Shown: piece after piece, positions 52,329 through 61,857 of the stretch | Layout of the letters: each line of letters opens with the position of its first letter | How positions within the stretch are numbered: position 1 is the first letter of the stretch | Assembly (NCBI GenBank): GCA_963774455.1 | Contig: CAVZFD010000005.1 | Coordinates: 496,001 to 560,000, forward strand | DNA: 64,000 nucleotides | Reading direction: 5' to 3' | From: DATFVA01 sp963774455 | GTDB taxonomy: Bacteria; Bacteroidota; Ignavibacteria; Ignavibacteriales; Ignavibacteriaceae | Notes under the pieces: generated by a model | Databases searched by the model: none | The model's input: only the letters and a program-made list of their open reading frames with translations | Told to the model about the DNA's origin: nothing | Translations under genes and position numbers: made by a program

Positions 52329-52869
52329 ACTTTTTGTCGCCCTTGAAATTCCGGACGATATTAAGGAAAGGATAAAAGAGCTTAGAAAGGAAGTAGCCAG
52401 CGAAAATTCAGATTTTATATGGGAACCGCCCGGGAAGCTTCATCTGACCCTTAAGTTTATAGGAGATGTTAAAGACGAACTTGTAGTACCGGTTACCGAA
52501 TCTTTGAGTTTCCTTGAACAATATTTAAAAATAAACTGCAGATTTACAAAATTTGGTTTTTTTTTCCTGCACGGTATCCCTCAGATTCTATGGATTGGGT
52601 TGTGGGTCGATACGATTTTATTTAATATTGTTGAGCAGATAAATGAAAAATTATCTAAATTTGGTGTAGCGGTCGAGGGCAGAAAGTACAAACCGCATCT
52701 AACCCTCCTTAGGATTAAAAAGAGGTTCCCGGAACAGTTGGTTACTAAATTCAACAGCTTTATAATTCCGGAGATAAATTTTAATTCAGATTGTATTTTG
52801 CTGTTAAAAAGTGAATTACTACCTGAATCTTCTAAATATACCGTAATCAAAAAGTTTAAATTAAATTGA
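52321..52869 (+). CDS. thpR: RNA 2',3'-cyclic phosphodiesterase (2'-5' RNA ligase family)
   Basis: This 182-residue enzyme belongs to the 2H phosphoesterase superfamily. Two H-x-T motifs are visible, GKLHLTLKFIGD near residue 39 and YKPHLTLLRIKK near 123, which form the twin-histidine active site. ThpR opens 2',3'-cyclic phosphates on RNA. ATG 52321 starts the conserved TRLFVALEIPDD segment and overlaps cinA by 8 nt; an upstream ATG at 52267 lies deep inside cinA. recA follows after 10 nt. Confidence 0.93.
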   Translation: MTRLFVALEIPDDIKERIKELRKEVASENSDFIWEPPGKLHLTLKFIGDVKDELVVPVTESLSFLEQYLKINCRFTKFGFFFLHGIPQILWIGLWVDTILFNIVEQINEKLSKFGVAVEGRKYKPHLTLLRIKKRFPEQLVTKFNSFIIPEINFNSDCILLLKSELLPESSKYTVIKKFKLN

Positions 52870-52879
52870 CGGAGGAAAA

Positions 52880-53947
52880 ATGAGTTCAGACAGAGAACAA
52901 AAACTCAAAATAATTGAAGATGCAATAACGAGTATCGAGAGGACTTACGGTAAGGGCGCTATAATGAAACTCGGTGATGGTGTCATAAACCCGGTTGAAT
53001 CTATCTCTACGGGGGCGTTATCCCTTGATGTTGCTCTAGGTATCGGAGGTATTCCGCGCGGAAGGATCACTGAAGTATATGGTCCTGAATCAAGCGGAAA
53101 AACCACCTTGTGTCTTCATGTAATTGCGGAGGCACAGAAAACCGGCGGACTAGCCGCCTTCATTGATGCAGAACATGCCCTTGATGTAAACTATGCAAAA
53201 CGCCTTGGCGTTGATACGGCAAACCTTCTGCTTTCACAGCCGGATTTCGGCGAGCAGGCTCTCGAAATAACAGATACGCTTGTAAGAAGCAATGCACTTG
53301 ATATCATAGTGATAGATTCGGTGGCTGCGCTTGTACCTCGTTCTGAAATTGAGGGGGAGATGGGCGACGCAACTATGGCAGTTCAGGCAAGATTGATGTC
53401 GCAGGCCCTGAGGAAATTAACGGGGGCGATTTCTAAATCGAAAACAGCAGTTGTATTTATTAACCAGCTTAGAAGTAAAATCGGCGTTATGTTCGGAAAT
53501 CCTGAGACTACTACCGGCGGAAATGCTCTTAAGTTTTACGCTTCTTTGCGCCTTGATATCAGGAGAATTGCGGCCATTAAAGATGGAACCGACGTTATCG
53601 GCAACCGTACCAAGGTAAAAATTGTTAAAAGCAAAGTTGCACCTCCGTTTAAGGAAGTTGAATTCGATATCCTCTATAACGAAGGGATAAGCAAAACCGG
53701 GGATCTTCTTGATCTCTCAACAAACCTGGGATTGGTTAAGAAGAGTGGTGCCTGGTTTACCTTTGATGAAGATAGGTTCCAGGGAAGGGAACAGTTCAGG
53801 CAGAAACTGCTTGAAGACAATGAAATGTATAAAAAACTTGAGAACCAGGTGAAGGAAAAGCTTAACATTAAATTAACTAAAGTGGAAGAGGAAACCGACA
53901 ACGGTAAAGATAAGTCTGCTGCAAAGGAGAAAAAGACCTCTAAGTAA
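52880..53947 (+). CDS. recA: Recombinase RecA
   Basis: This 355-residue ATPase pairs and exchanges homologous DNA strands and triggers the SOS response where present. Walker A is GPESSGKTTL, Walker B is DIIVIDSVAAL, and KTAVVFINQLRSKIGVMFGNPETTTGG is the DNA-binding L2 region. A good ribosome-binding sequence (GGAGG) precedes the ATG. The C-terminus is lysine- and glutamate-rich. recX overlaps its stop by 1 nt. No LexA-like operator was recognised near the gene. Confidence 0.98.
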   Translation: MSSDREQKLKIIEDAITSIERTYGKGAIMKLGDGVINPVESISTGALSLDVALGIGGIPRGRITEVYGPESSGKTTLCLHVIAEAQKTGGLAAFIDAEHALDVNYAKRLGVDTANLLLSQPDFGEQALEITDTLVRSNALDIIVIDSVAALVPRSEIEGEMGDATMAVQARLMSQALRKLTGAISKSKTAVVFINQLRSKIGVMFGNPETTTGGNALKFYASLRLDIRRIAAIKDGTDVIGNRTKVKIVKSKVAPPFKEVEFDILYNEGISKTGDLLDLSTNLGLVKKSGAWFTFDEDRFQGREQFRQKLLEDNEMYKKLENQVKEKLNIKLTKVEEETDNGKDKSAAKEKKTSK

Positions 53948-54579
53948 TGAAGATCGAAAGAGTGGTTAAGAAAGATGATGAAAATGTAATTGTCTATCTC
54001 GACAACCAGGATAAACTTTACCTCTCATACGAAGTATTTTTACAAAACCGTCTTAGGAAGGATATGGAAATATCTGAGGACGGTTTTTCTTTTTTAATCA
54101 GGGAGAATCAGAAGTATTTCATAAAGAAGAGAGCTGTTAATCTTCTGGGCAGGAGGCTGCATTCATATAATGAATTAAAGCTTAAGTTATTAAGAAAAAA
54201 ATATGAAATGGAACTTATTAATGAGGTGCTCGACCATCTTAGAGAGAAAGATTTTCTTGATGATCATGAATTCGCCAAACAATATACAGAAGAGAAGGTA
54301 AGGTTAAAGTCGTGGGGAAAAAACAAGATAAAATCCGAATTGTTCAGAAAGGGTATCGCTTCAGAAATTATTGATAAAATACTGAATGAGGAGGAGCTTT
54401 CATCTTCTGAGAATGCTGTGGTTCTGGCCGAAAAGAAACTGAAGACTTTATCCGGAAGGAATTACGACAGGAGGGTATTATCTTCTAAGCTCTACAACTA
54501 CCTCTTTTCAAAGGGTTATGAGTATGATACTATCAGGGAAGTGATAAGAAAGCTGGTTGATGATGCTGACCTTACTTGA
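53947..54579 (+). CDS. recX: Regulatory protein RecX
   Basis: This 210-residue helical protein carries repeated three-helix units (LGRRLHSYNELKLKLLRKKYEMELINEVLDHLREKDFLDDHEFAKQYTEE), which is the RecX fold. RecX limits RecA filament growth. It starts at the last base of the recA stop, so it is translated with recA. Its 3' end overlaps the convergent NUDIX gene by 8 nt. Confidence 0.94.
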   Translation: MKIERVVKKDDENVIVYLDNQDKLYLSYEVFLQNRLRKDMEISEDGFSFLIRENQKYFIKKRAVNLLGRRLHSYNELKLKLLRKKYEMELINEVLDHLREKDFLDDHEFAKQYTEEKVRLKSWGKNKIKSELFRKGIASEIIDKILNEEELSSSENAVVLAEKKLKTLSGRNYDRRVLSSKLYNYLFSKGYEYDTIREVIRKLVDDADLT

Positions 54580-54982
54580 CATTATTTTGCAGGGATGTAA
54601 TCAAACCAGGTATTTCCGGGATTGTAACCTTTGATGACGCTTCCTCCGGGCTGAACCATTTCCTCTTCCGGAGATCCTTTTCGGGGTAGTCCTCAACAGT
54701 TTTAATAACTTCCAGCGAAAATATTTTCATATGTGTAACCCCCATTCCCTTCTTCAATTCCACGGTTCCAAGTTCTATAGTTTCATTTGAGCCTATTATT
54801 CCGGCTTCTTCAAATGCTTCTTTTTTTGCTGATTCGAACGGGGAGAGGTTGAATTCAATATATCCTTTGGGAATTATCCACTTTTTCTTCCTTATGGAAG
54901 TGATCAGAAGGATCTCGAGGACACCATTATTTTTTCGGTAGGGAATTACTCCGGATTGTTTAAAATTGAATTCCAGTTTCAA
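54572..54982 (-). CDS. NUDIX hydrolase
   Basis: This 136-residue protein has the NUDIX box in the extended form GYIEFNLSPFESAKKEAFEEAGI, with the metal-binding EExG core, following IPYRKNNGVLEILLITSIRKKKWIIPK. NUDIX enzymes hydrolyse nucleoside diphosphates linked to another group; the substrate cannot be inferred. It is encoded 38 nt downstream of glgC on the same strand and likely cotranscribed with it. Confidence 0.92.
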   Translation of the reverse strand: MKLEFNFKQSGVIPYRKNNGVLEILLITSIRKKKWIIPKGYIEFNLSPFESAKKEAFEEAGIIGSNETIELGTVELKKGMGVTHMKIFSLEVIKTVEDYPEKDLRKRKWFSPEEASSKVTIPEIPGLITSLQNNVK

Positions 54983-55020
54983 TCTTGTCTTCTCTCGTGA
55001 ATTGGAATATTACGGATATC

Positions 55021-56265
55021 TTATGTCGGAAGAACCTGGTTCTTGGCAATTACAACTATCCCGCTATCGGTAACAGTGAACTTCTTTTTATCTCCTTCAA
55101 GGTCGAAACCTATTTCATATCCTTCCGGGACATTTACATTTTTATCGATTATTGCCCTGCGGATCCTCGCATGTCGTCCGATATTACAATTATTCATCAG
55201 GATAGAATCCGTAATATAGGTGAAGCTGTTTACCTTCACATTGGGCCCGAGCAGCGACCTTTCAACCAGTCCTCCTGAAACTATAGAACCGTCGCATATG
55301 AGTGAGTTTAGTGTTCTCCCTACACGCTCTCCTTCATGCGAAACCGTCTTTGCAGGTGGAAACTGGTATTGGTATGTTCTCATCGGCCAGCTCTGATCAT
55401 ACATATTAAATTCAGGGGTGACGCTTATAAGATCCATACTGGCCTCGTAGTAACTGTCAATTGTTCCTATATCCTTCCAGTAGGGTTTCTGCTTTTTATT
55501 TTCATCATGGAACGGATATGCCAGTACCTCTTTTTCTCCCTTAACCATGTAAGGAATTACATCATGCCCGAAGTCGTTATTCTTAATATTCTTATTATTC
55601 ATATCGATGAAGACTTCATGCAGTATATCGGCGTCAAAAACGTATATCCCCATATTGATAAACGAAAACCCCGGTTTATCAGGTATTTCCGGAGGGTTTG
55701 GCGGTTTTTCTATAAATGACTGAACGTGATAGTTTTCATCAACTCCTACAATGCCGAACCTGTGGGCTTCATCTTTTGGTACATCAATGCATGCTAATGA
55801 CATCGCTGCCTTTGTATCTACATGATACTGCAGCATTTTCAGATAATCCATCTTATAGATGTGATCACCGCTTAATACAAGAACCCATTTCGCCCTTTTA
55901 TCGGAAGAAAAAAGATTCATATTTTGGTATATTGCATTCGCAGTACCAAGATACCAGTCATTGTTAAGCTTCCGCTGGGGTGGGATGTTGTAGATGAATT
56001 CACCCAGTTCGGGATTAAATATACTCCATGCTTCATAGAGATGCTGATTGAGAGAATCAGACTTATACTGAGTTAAAACGTATATTCTTCTGAGTCCTGA
56101 GTTCAGGCAGTTTGACAACGCAAAGTCGATGATTCTGTATTTCCCCCCAAAAGGTACTGCAGGTTTACTTCTTGGATGGGTTAAAGGAAATAATCTTTCA
56201 CCCTGTCCTCCGGCGAGCAACATTGTAACTGTGTCGCGAAGGATTGAAGATCCGGGAAATGTCAT
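55021..56265 (-). CDS. glgC: Glucose-1-phosphate adenylyltransferase
   Basis: This 414-residue enzyme makes ADP-glucose, the glucosyl donor for glycogen. The nucleotidyltransferase start MLLAGGQGERLFPLTHPRSKPAVPFGGKYRIIDF, the middle GTANAIYQN and VLVLSGDHIYKMDY, and a C-terminal left-handed beta-helix with hexapeptide-like strands (about 295-405) are all typical. No other glycogen genes are adjacent. A 115-bp gap separates it from the divergent M1 peptidase gene and should hold both promoters. Confidence 0.97.
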   Translation of the reverse strand: MTFPGSSILRDTVTMLLAGGQGERLFPLTHPRSKPAVPFGGKYRIIDFALSNCLNSGLRRIYVLTQYKSDSLNQHLYEAWSIFNPELGEFIYNIPPQRKLNNDWYLGTANAIYQNMNLFSSDKRAKWVLVLSGDHIYKMDYLKMLQYHVDTKAAMSLACIDVPKDEAHRFGIVGVDENYHVQSFIEKPPNPPEIPDKPGFSFINMGIYVFDADILHEVFIDMNNKNIKNNDFGHDVIPYMVKGEKEVLAYPFHDENKKQKPYWKDIGTIDSYYEASMDLISVTPEFNMYDQSWPMRTYQYQFPPAKTVSHEGERVGRTLNSLICDGSIVSGGLVERSLLGPNVKVNSFTYITDSILMNNCNIGRHARIRRAIIDKNVNVPEGYEIGFDLEGDKKKFTVTDSGIVVIAKNQVLPT

Positions 56266-56380
56266 ATATTAACGACCCTCATATTTTAGAATGTAACGTT
56301 ATTTAATATATCCAATTATGATTTGATTGGCAATTAAGGAAATTGTTAATTTTATTTATAGATAAAATAAATTACTCATT

Positions 56381-58156
56381 ATGTTAGACAAGTCACCTTC
56401 ATTAGCTGCTGTAAATAGTTCAGAAATAAAAACATTGGGAAGAATGAATAATAGAATAAAACTTATTTCCGGTATTCTGTTTATTGCATTCTTCGCTGCC
56501 GGCTGGTATTTCGGCCTCTCTCCAATTCAGCAGAGCATAAAAGTATCCCTGGAGAACAGCACCAAAATATCTAACAAGCTGATGACCATTCCATCCGTCT
56601 CCGTTCCTTCGGGATATATCTCGGATGCTCAGTATCAGCTTGATGTTCTGCACTATGATATAAGTCTTGATCTCTACCCGGAAGACCAGCTGCTGAAAGG
56701 AGACGTGGTTATTAAAGCAGTTTTGAGGGATAAGAACCTGGCTGAGATAGACCTGAACCTCTACAATAATATGACTGTGTCGTCTCTTCTTGTGGAAGGA
56801 AAACCCGTGAAGTACGAAAATGAAGACACGAGACTTAGAATTAAAACCTCAGCAGCTTCACTCCCTGATACTTTTAATATTGAAATTCAATATGAGGGCA
56901 AACCGGAAAGAAGGGGACTTGGCTCCTTCAGCTTTGGAAAGAAATACGGACACTGGATTGTTTATAATTTGAGTGAACCCAATTATGCCTCAACCTGGTT
57001 CCCCTGTAACGATCTTCCTTCAGATAAAGCGCTGCTTGACGTATCCATAACTAATGATTCTACCTATGTCTCCGCATCCAATGGTATCCTGATGGACAAG
57101 ACAACAGAAGGGTCGAGGCGAACTTATCATTGGAAAACTCTTTACCCGATCTCAACCTACCTTATCTGCCTATATTCCTCTGTTTATGATAACTTCACTG
57201 AATCTTACATTTCCCAGGATAAACAGGATACGATGCCGATTGAGTATTATGCATTCCCGGAAGACCTTGAAAATGCGAAAATTGATTTCACCGGGCACGC
57301 AGGATTTATTGATTTCTTCGCGAAGACATTCGGAGAATATCCTTTTATCAAAGAGAAATATGGAGTGGCTGAATTTCTCTGGCAGCTTGGCGCTATGGAG
57401 CATCAGACCTTAACCGGAATAGGCTCTAATTTCGTGGGCGGCAGGAGATTTTTTACCGATGTGTATGTACACGAATTAGCTCATCAGTGGTTCGGTGATG
57501 CCGTAGGACCCGCAACCTGGAAAGACATTTGGCTTAATGAAGGATTTGCAACATATTGTGAAGCCCTTTATTCAGAGCACCTTACCGGAGAAAAAGCTCT
57601 CCGGTCATCTATGATGAGTAAATTTGATGAAAGTTTTTCAGGTACGCTTTATAATCCGGGCGACGATCTTTTCAGCTCACTTGTTTATGATAAAGGAGCC
57701 TGGGTGCTGAATATGCTTCGGTGGGAGATAGGGGACGATGCTTTTTTCAAAACCCTCCGCAATTATTATCAGAAATTTAAATATAAAAATGCTTCTACAG
57801 ATGATTTCAAGGAAGTATGTGAAGCGACTTCGGGAAGAAACCTTGATCAGTTCTTTAAGCAATGGGTTTTTGTCGGGAATAACATACCGCAAATAGACTA
57901 CAATTGGGAATCTGAAAACAGCTCAGCAAAATATAATGTTGCCCTAAGGCTTGAACAAACTGAAGAGGGATATAATGATTATAGCCTGCCGATCGAATTC
58001 GAATTTAAGTCTGAAACAGGTGAGACGAAACGTCAAAAAATAAACCTGATCAGTAAAAGCGGTGAATATAGTTTTAATCTTGACTTTGCTCCTATTGAAG
58101 TGATTCCCGATCCGGATAATCATCTTCTGGTTTATTTCAGGTTGGACGGAGAATAA
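56381..58156 (+). CDS. Membrane-anchored M1-family aminopeptidase
   Basis: This 591-residue peptidase has one N-terminal hydrophobic helix (about 27-46) acting as a signal anchor, so the enzyme faces the periplasm. The zinc site is H364-E-L-A-H368 in VHELAHQWFGDAV with the third ligand E in WLNEGFATYCE, and the substrate motif appears as LGAMEHQTLTGIG, a variant of the usual GAMEN. The M1 N-terminal beta-domain occupies about 60-260. The length is shorter than E. coli PepN, matching the truncated M1 type common in Bacteroidota. ATG 56444 is a possible alternative start just before the helix. Confidence 0.9.
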   Translation: MLDKSPSLAAVNSSEIKTLGRMNNRIKLISGILFIAFFAAGWYFGLSPIQQSIKVSLENSTKISNKLMTIPSVSVPSGYISDAQYQLDVLHYDISLDLYPEDQLLKGDVVIKAVLRDKNLAEIDLNLYNNMTVSSLLVEGKPVKYENEDTRLRIKTSAASLPDTFNIEIQYEGKPERRGLGSFSFGKKYGHWIVYNLSEPNYASTWFPCNDLPSDKALLDVSITNDSTYVSASNGILMDKTTEGSRRTYHWKTLYPISTYLICLYSSVYDNFTESYISQDKQDTMPIEYYAFPEDLENAKIDFTGHAGFIDFFAKTFGEYPFIKEKYGVAEFLWQLGAMEHQTLTGIGSNFVGGRRFFTDVYVHELAHQWFGDAVGPATWKDIWLNEGFATYCEALYSEHLTGEKALRSSMMSKFDESFSGTLYNPGDDLFSSLVYDKGAWVLNMLRWEIGDDAFFKTLRNYYQKFKYKNASTDDFKEVCEATSGRNLDQFFKQWVFVGNNIPQIDYNWESENSSAKYNVALRLEQTEEGYNDYSLPIEFEFKSETGETKRQKINLISKSGEYSFNLDFAPIEVIPDPDNHLLVYFRLDGE

Positions 58157-58505
58157 TTAACGAATTTCGGAAATCACACCTTAATTTCCCCTCTTTTTTA
58201 CCACTAAATATTTCAACCCTGGATTAATTTTATCCCTCGGTGTAATACAAAACCAATGCCTTTTTTAACGCCTCCCGGGAGAATTAAAAAGACCTCTCGA
58301 ATCACTTTCATCATATATTCTTGTTATGTTCCTTAACGTATTTAGGACGTATTCAGGACGTATTCAGGACGTATTCAGGACGTATTCAGGCTGGAGTGGG
58401 AAGCTTTAGAAAATCCCTGTAATAAGCTCATATCATGAAAACTAGGTGTCTAAATTTGGTTTTTACTTTCAAAGTACCATTCATTAAATTTACGCATAAA
58501 CATAA
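58157..58505. other. Intergenic region with second 11-bp tandem array
   Basis: No gene was seen in this 349-bp gap. It contains the array of 11-bp repeats at 58334-58388 and TAAATTTG at 58451-58458, a possible -7 promoter element for the lpxH gene that lacks a clear -33 partner. The stretch 58180-58330 shows only AT-rich sequence with T-runs. Confidence 0.55.
58334..58388. repeat. Tandem array of the 11-bp repeat GGACGTATTCA
   Basis: Five head-to-tail 11-bp units: a degenerate TAACGTATTTA followed by four perfect GGACGTATTCA, then GGCTGGA. This is the reverse complement of the unit at 22479-22544. In both arrays, read in this direction, the degenerate unit comes first and the end flank is TTCAG(A/G)CTGGA. 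It lies about 118 bp before lpxH. Confidence 0.95.
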
Positions 58506-59240
58506 TTGGCATTAGTGAAAGATTCATACCTATTCATATCTGATATCCACCTCGGGCTAAGATCCAGGGAAATAGAAGACAAAAAAGAAAGGCTGCTGGT
58601 TCGCTTTCTCGAATTTGCGAAAAGTGAAGCAGCGGAATTGTTCATTGTCGGAGATCTGTTTGACTACTGGTTCGAGTATAAGCGGGTGTATCAGAAAGGG
58701 TATTTCAGAACCTTAACGGCGTTGCAGGATATTACGGAAGCCGGGATAAAAGTCCATTATTTTATTGGCAATCACGACTTTATGCATGGTGATTTCTTTC
58801 AAAAGGAAATCGGGGCTAATATGTACGATAATCCGATTGAGCGGGAACTAAACGGGAAGAAATTTTTTATCGGGCACGGCGACGGACTCGTAAAGAATGA
58901 TATGGGATATAACATACTCAAGAAAATAATGCGCAACAAAACTCTGCAGGCGTTGTATTCATGGGTACACCCGGATATCGGTATTGCAATTGCCAGCGGC
59001 ACAAGTCAAACGAGCCGTGAATATACATCAAAAAAGAATTATGGTGAAATTGACGGGCTGTATGAATCCGCCTGCAGGAAAATAGATGAGGGTTTCGATT
59101 ACGTGATATTCGGCCATCTTCACGAGAGACAATTTGAAAAATATAAATCCGGAACCTATATTAATCTGGGTTCCTGGCTTGATGCTCCTTGCTATGGCGT
59201 ATACCGTGACAATAAATTTGAAATTGTAGACTGGAAATAA
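58506..59240 (+). CDS. lpxH: UDP-2,3-diacylglucosamine diphosphatase-like metallophosphatase (LpxH)
   Basis: This 244-residue calcineurin-like hydrolase probably releases UMP to make lipid X in lipid A synthesis. The metal-binding motifs are all readable: FISDIHLG, IVGDLFDYWFEY, FIGNHDFMHG, IGHGDG and FGHLHERQ. The YWFEY segment after GDLFD is typical of Bacteroidota LpxH-type enzymes. The start is TTG at 58506, since no in-frame ATG precedes the first motif; GTG at 58515 is possible. It is followed 3 nt later by the PBP gene, linking outer membrane and wall synthesis. Confidence 0.88.
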   Translation: MALVKDSYLFISDIHLGLRSREIEDKKERLLVRFLEFAKSEAAELFIVGDLFDYWFEYKRVYQKGYFRTLTALQDITEAGIKVHYFIGNHDFMHGDFFQKEIGANMYDNPIERELNGKKFFIGHGDGLVKNDMGYNILKKIMRNKTLQALYSWVHPDIGIAIASGTSQTSREYTSKKNYGEIDGLYESACRKIDEGFDYVIFGHLHERQFEKYKSGTYINLGSWLDAPCYGVYRDNKFEIVDWK

Positions 59241-59243
59241 GAA

Positions 59244-61526
59244 ATGGCAAAAAAGAAGATTTCAGATTCTGATATGAAAAAATATTTCAGCGATCCGAGG
59301 TACCGGAATAAAAGAAAGAAAAGAAGTCCGGATGCGCAGCGAAATAAACTGATAGCTGCTGGAATTATACTTGTTCTCTTTCTGTCCTTTGCGGTTTTTA
59401 TAATCAGCGGGCTCCCTTCCCTTGAGGAACTTGAGAACCCGAAGCCTGTTCTTGCCAGCAAGGTTTACTCTGTGGATGGTGATGTACTTGGTCAGTTTTT
59501 CATTGAGAACAGGGTTGAAACCGATATCGACAGCATTCCTAAGCCCCTTATCGAAGCTCTGATTGCAACAGAGGACAGAAGGTTTTACGATCACTGGGGT
59601 GTGGATCTTTCGCGTTTTGCCAAGGCAATGGTTAAAAACGTTTTTACTTTTTCCCGCGAAGGTGCCAGTACAATTACCCAGCAGCTGGCAAAAAATCTTT
59701 ATAAGCTGAAAAGCAGAAACGAGAATATCTTTGAAACAGGTGTAAGGAAAATAAGAGAGTGGATAACTGCTATTCAGATAGAGAAAACTTATACAAAAAA
59801 TGAAATTCTCGAATTGTATATGAATGTTTCATACTTCGGTAAAGGCGCCTACGGTATTGAATCCGCCTCCAGGGAGTATTTCGGAAAAGATGCTTCTAAT
59901 CTGTCAATTCCTGAATCCGCTCTTTTCGTTGCATTGCTTAAATCATCTGCTAATTATGATCCGGTTACACATTACGATAATGCTTTGGCAAGAAGAAACC
60001 TGGTCATGATGAATATGGTAGATGTCGGTTATCTTGGTGAAGAAAAGTACAAGGAACTTAAACAACAGCCCATTGTTCTTACCAAAGAAAGGATAGGAGG
60101 GATTAAATCCGAAGCTCCTCATTTTATGGAATATGTCAGGCAGCAGATGATGGCCATGGCAAATAAGTATGGATATGATTTATATAGGGACGGATTGAAT
60201 ATCTATACTACCGTTGATATGAAAATGCAGAAAATAGCTAATAAGGCAAGTGAAGAACACATAGCGGAATACCAGAAACTCTTCGATAAAAACTGGAACT
60301 GGAGTAGAAACAAGAGTCTCCTGGCTAGTCTACTGGATCGTGCCATCAAGGATTCGCCCCAATACAAGAAAGCTGTTTCAAAAGAACAGCGTGCATCAAT
60401 TTACAACAGGATGAAGAACCGGGAAACATTTGTTGATTCGGTAAAAAAAGAGGCAACAAAAATCGAAGTCGGTTTTGTTGTTATTGATCCGTCAAATGGT
60501 CAGATTAGGGCGATGGTAGGCGGACAAAATCAGAAGTTCGGGCGGGGACTAAATCACGTTACAGGCATAAAAAGGCAGCCGGGATCAGCCTTTAAACCAT
60601 TTGTTTACACTACTGCAATCGATAACGGATATTTCCCTGCGTATACCCTGCTTAATCAGAAATTCGATTATAAAGGATGGTCACCGTCTAATTCTGGTGA
60701 CGAATACGGCGGTTACATAACCTTGCGTGAAGCCCTTGCAAACTCTGTAAATGTCATTGCTGGAAGGTTGACAATAAGCGATATCGCACCGCCTGCACAG
60801 GTAGTGAAGTTTGCACATGTGATGGGAATCAGGTCTGATTTAAATTCTTACCCTTCCATAGCACTGGGTACTTCAGAAGTTTCTCCTCTTGAGCTCACCT
60901 CAGCATACAGTACACTTGCAAACAAAGGCGTGCACGTTGAGCCAATTTCGATCTTAAGAATTGAAGATCATAACGGGATTTTAATAGCCGAATTTGCACC
61001 GGAGTATACAGAAGCAATTTCACCGCAGACGGCATCGATAGTCACAGATATGATGCAGGACGTCGTTAATTACGGAACCGGCGCGGGATTAAGAAGATAT
61101 TTTCAATATCCTGCGGCTGGCAAAACCGGTACAACCCAGGATTACGCCGATGCATGGTTTGTGGGATTTACACCACAGCTGGCGGCAGGAGTATGGGTTG
61201 GATTCGATGATCACAGGGTTAAGTTTACTAACTGGTACGGACAGGGAGCGAAAGCTGCATTACCCATATGGGGTAAGTTTATGGAAGGTGTATATAAAAA
61301 TCTGAACCTGCCGCTAAAGTATTTTGAACTGGCTCCGGGTGTAGTTTCTATGGAGTTCTGCAAAACCACGATGGATCTCGGCGACACAAGGCTCGCAACT
61401 TCCGGCTGTCCCGAGGTTTATACCGATGTTATTAATCAGAAAAACCTGCCGCCGAATTGCGAAATACATTCCGGTGGAGGAAAGATCAAAAAAGAAGAAG
61501 ATAAGAGAGGCGATACAGGGTGGTAA
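59244..61526 (+). CDS. mrcA: Class A penicillin-binding protein 1A (bifunctional)
   Basis: This 760-residue protein polymerises and cross-links peptidoglycan. A cytoplasmic basic tail is followed by a membrane anchor (about 36-55), then a GT51 transglycosylase domain (EDRRFYDHWGVD, GASTITQQLAKNLY, ILELYMNVSYFGKGAYGIE) and a transpeptidase domain with S448-A-F-K451, a SVN triad (LANSVNVIAG) and K627-T-G-T. All catalytic motifs are intact. It is encoded 3 nt after lpxH. A short tandem repeat follows its stop. Confidence 0.96.
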   Translation: MAKKKISDSDMKKYFSDPRYRNKRKKRSPDAQRNKLIAAGIILVLFLSFAVFIISGLPSLEELENPKPVLASKVYSVDGDVLGQFFIENRVETDIDSIPKPLIEALIATEDRRFYDHWGVDLSRFAKAMVKNVFTFSREGASTITQQLAKNLYKLKSRNENIFETGVRKIREWITAIQIEKTYTKNEILELYMNVSYFGKGAYGIESASREYFGKDASNLSIPESALFVALLKSSANYDPVTHYDNALARRNLVMMNMVDVGYLGEEKYKELKQQPIVLTKERIGGIKSEAPHFMEYVRQQMMAMANKYGYDLYRDGLNIYTTVDMKMQKIANKASEEHIAEYQKLFDKNWNWSRNKSLLASLLDRAIKDSPQYKKAVSKEQRASIYNRMKNRETFVDSVKKEATKIEVGFVVIDPSNGQIRAMVGGQNQKFGRGLNHVTGIKRQPGSAFKPFVYTTAIDNGYFPAYTLLNQKFDYKGWSPSNSGDEYGGYITLREALANSVNVIAGRLTISDIAPPAQVVKFAHVMGIRSDLNSYPSIALGTSEVSPLELTSAYSTLANKGVHVEPISILRIEDHNGILIAEFAPEYTEAISPQTASIVTDMMQDVVNYGTGAGLRRYFQYPAAGKTGTTQDYADAWFVGFTPQLAAGVWVGFDDHRVKFTNWYGQGAKAALPIWGKFMEGVYKNLNLPLKYFELAPGVVSMEFCKTTMDLGDTRLATSGCPEVYTDVINQKNLPPNCEIHSGGGKIKKEEDKRGDTGW

Positions 61527-61531
61527 GGAAA

Positions 61532-61587
61532 AAGGAAAAAGTAAAAAGGAAAAAGTAAAAAGGAAAAAGTAAAAAGGAAAACGGAAA
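61532..61587. repeat. 14-bp A/G-rich tandem repeat
   Basis: Units of 14 bp with sequence AAGGAAAAAGTAAA begin at 61532, 61546 and 61560, followed by a variant AAGGAAAACGGAAA at 61574. The run starts 5 nt after the PBP1A stop codon and is purine-only except for the T of GT and one C. It is probably replication slippage in a non-coding spacer. Confidence 0.85.
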
Positions 61588-61689
61588 AAGATAAGAGGGG
61601 ATGAAAAAAGTTAGGAAAAATTACTGCTAAATTGTAAATTTGATACCCGAATTGTTAATTGATAATTGTTCATTGTTCATTTGAAATTT

Positions 61690-61773
61690 GCCCGAATGGC
61701 GGAATTGGTAGACGCGCTAGGTTCAGGGTCTAGTGGGAGTACTCCCGTACAGGTTCGAGTCCTGCTTCGGGCA
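61690..61773 (+). tRNA. tRNA-Leu (anticodon CAG)
   Basis: This 84-nt class II tRNA has acceptor GCCCGAA/TTCGGGC, D-loop GGAATTGGTAGACGCG typical of tRNA-Leu, anticodon stem CTAGG/TCTAG with loop TTCAGGG (anticodon CAG), a long variable arm GGGAGT/ACTCCC and T-loop TTCGAGT. The discriminator is A. The CCA end is not encoded. Confidence 0.97.
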
Positions 61774-61788
61774 CAAGGCAAAAGCATT

Positions 61789-61824
61789 AAAGCTGCGAAT
61801 TTAGATAAGTTTGCAGCTTTTTTT
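61789..61824 (+). terminator. Rho-independent terminator after tRNA-Leu
   Basis: AAAGCTGC (61789-61796) pairs with GCAGCTTT (61813-61820), followed by TTTTG. The stem begins 16 nt after the tRNA. Confidence 0.85.
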
Positions 61825-61857
61825 GTTATGTCCCATTTCTGTATTCAAATCCCTTAA

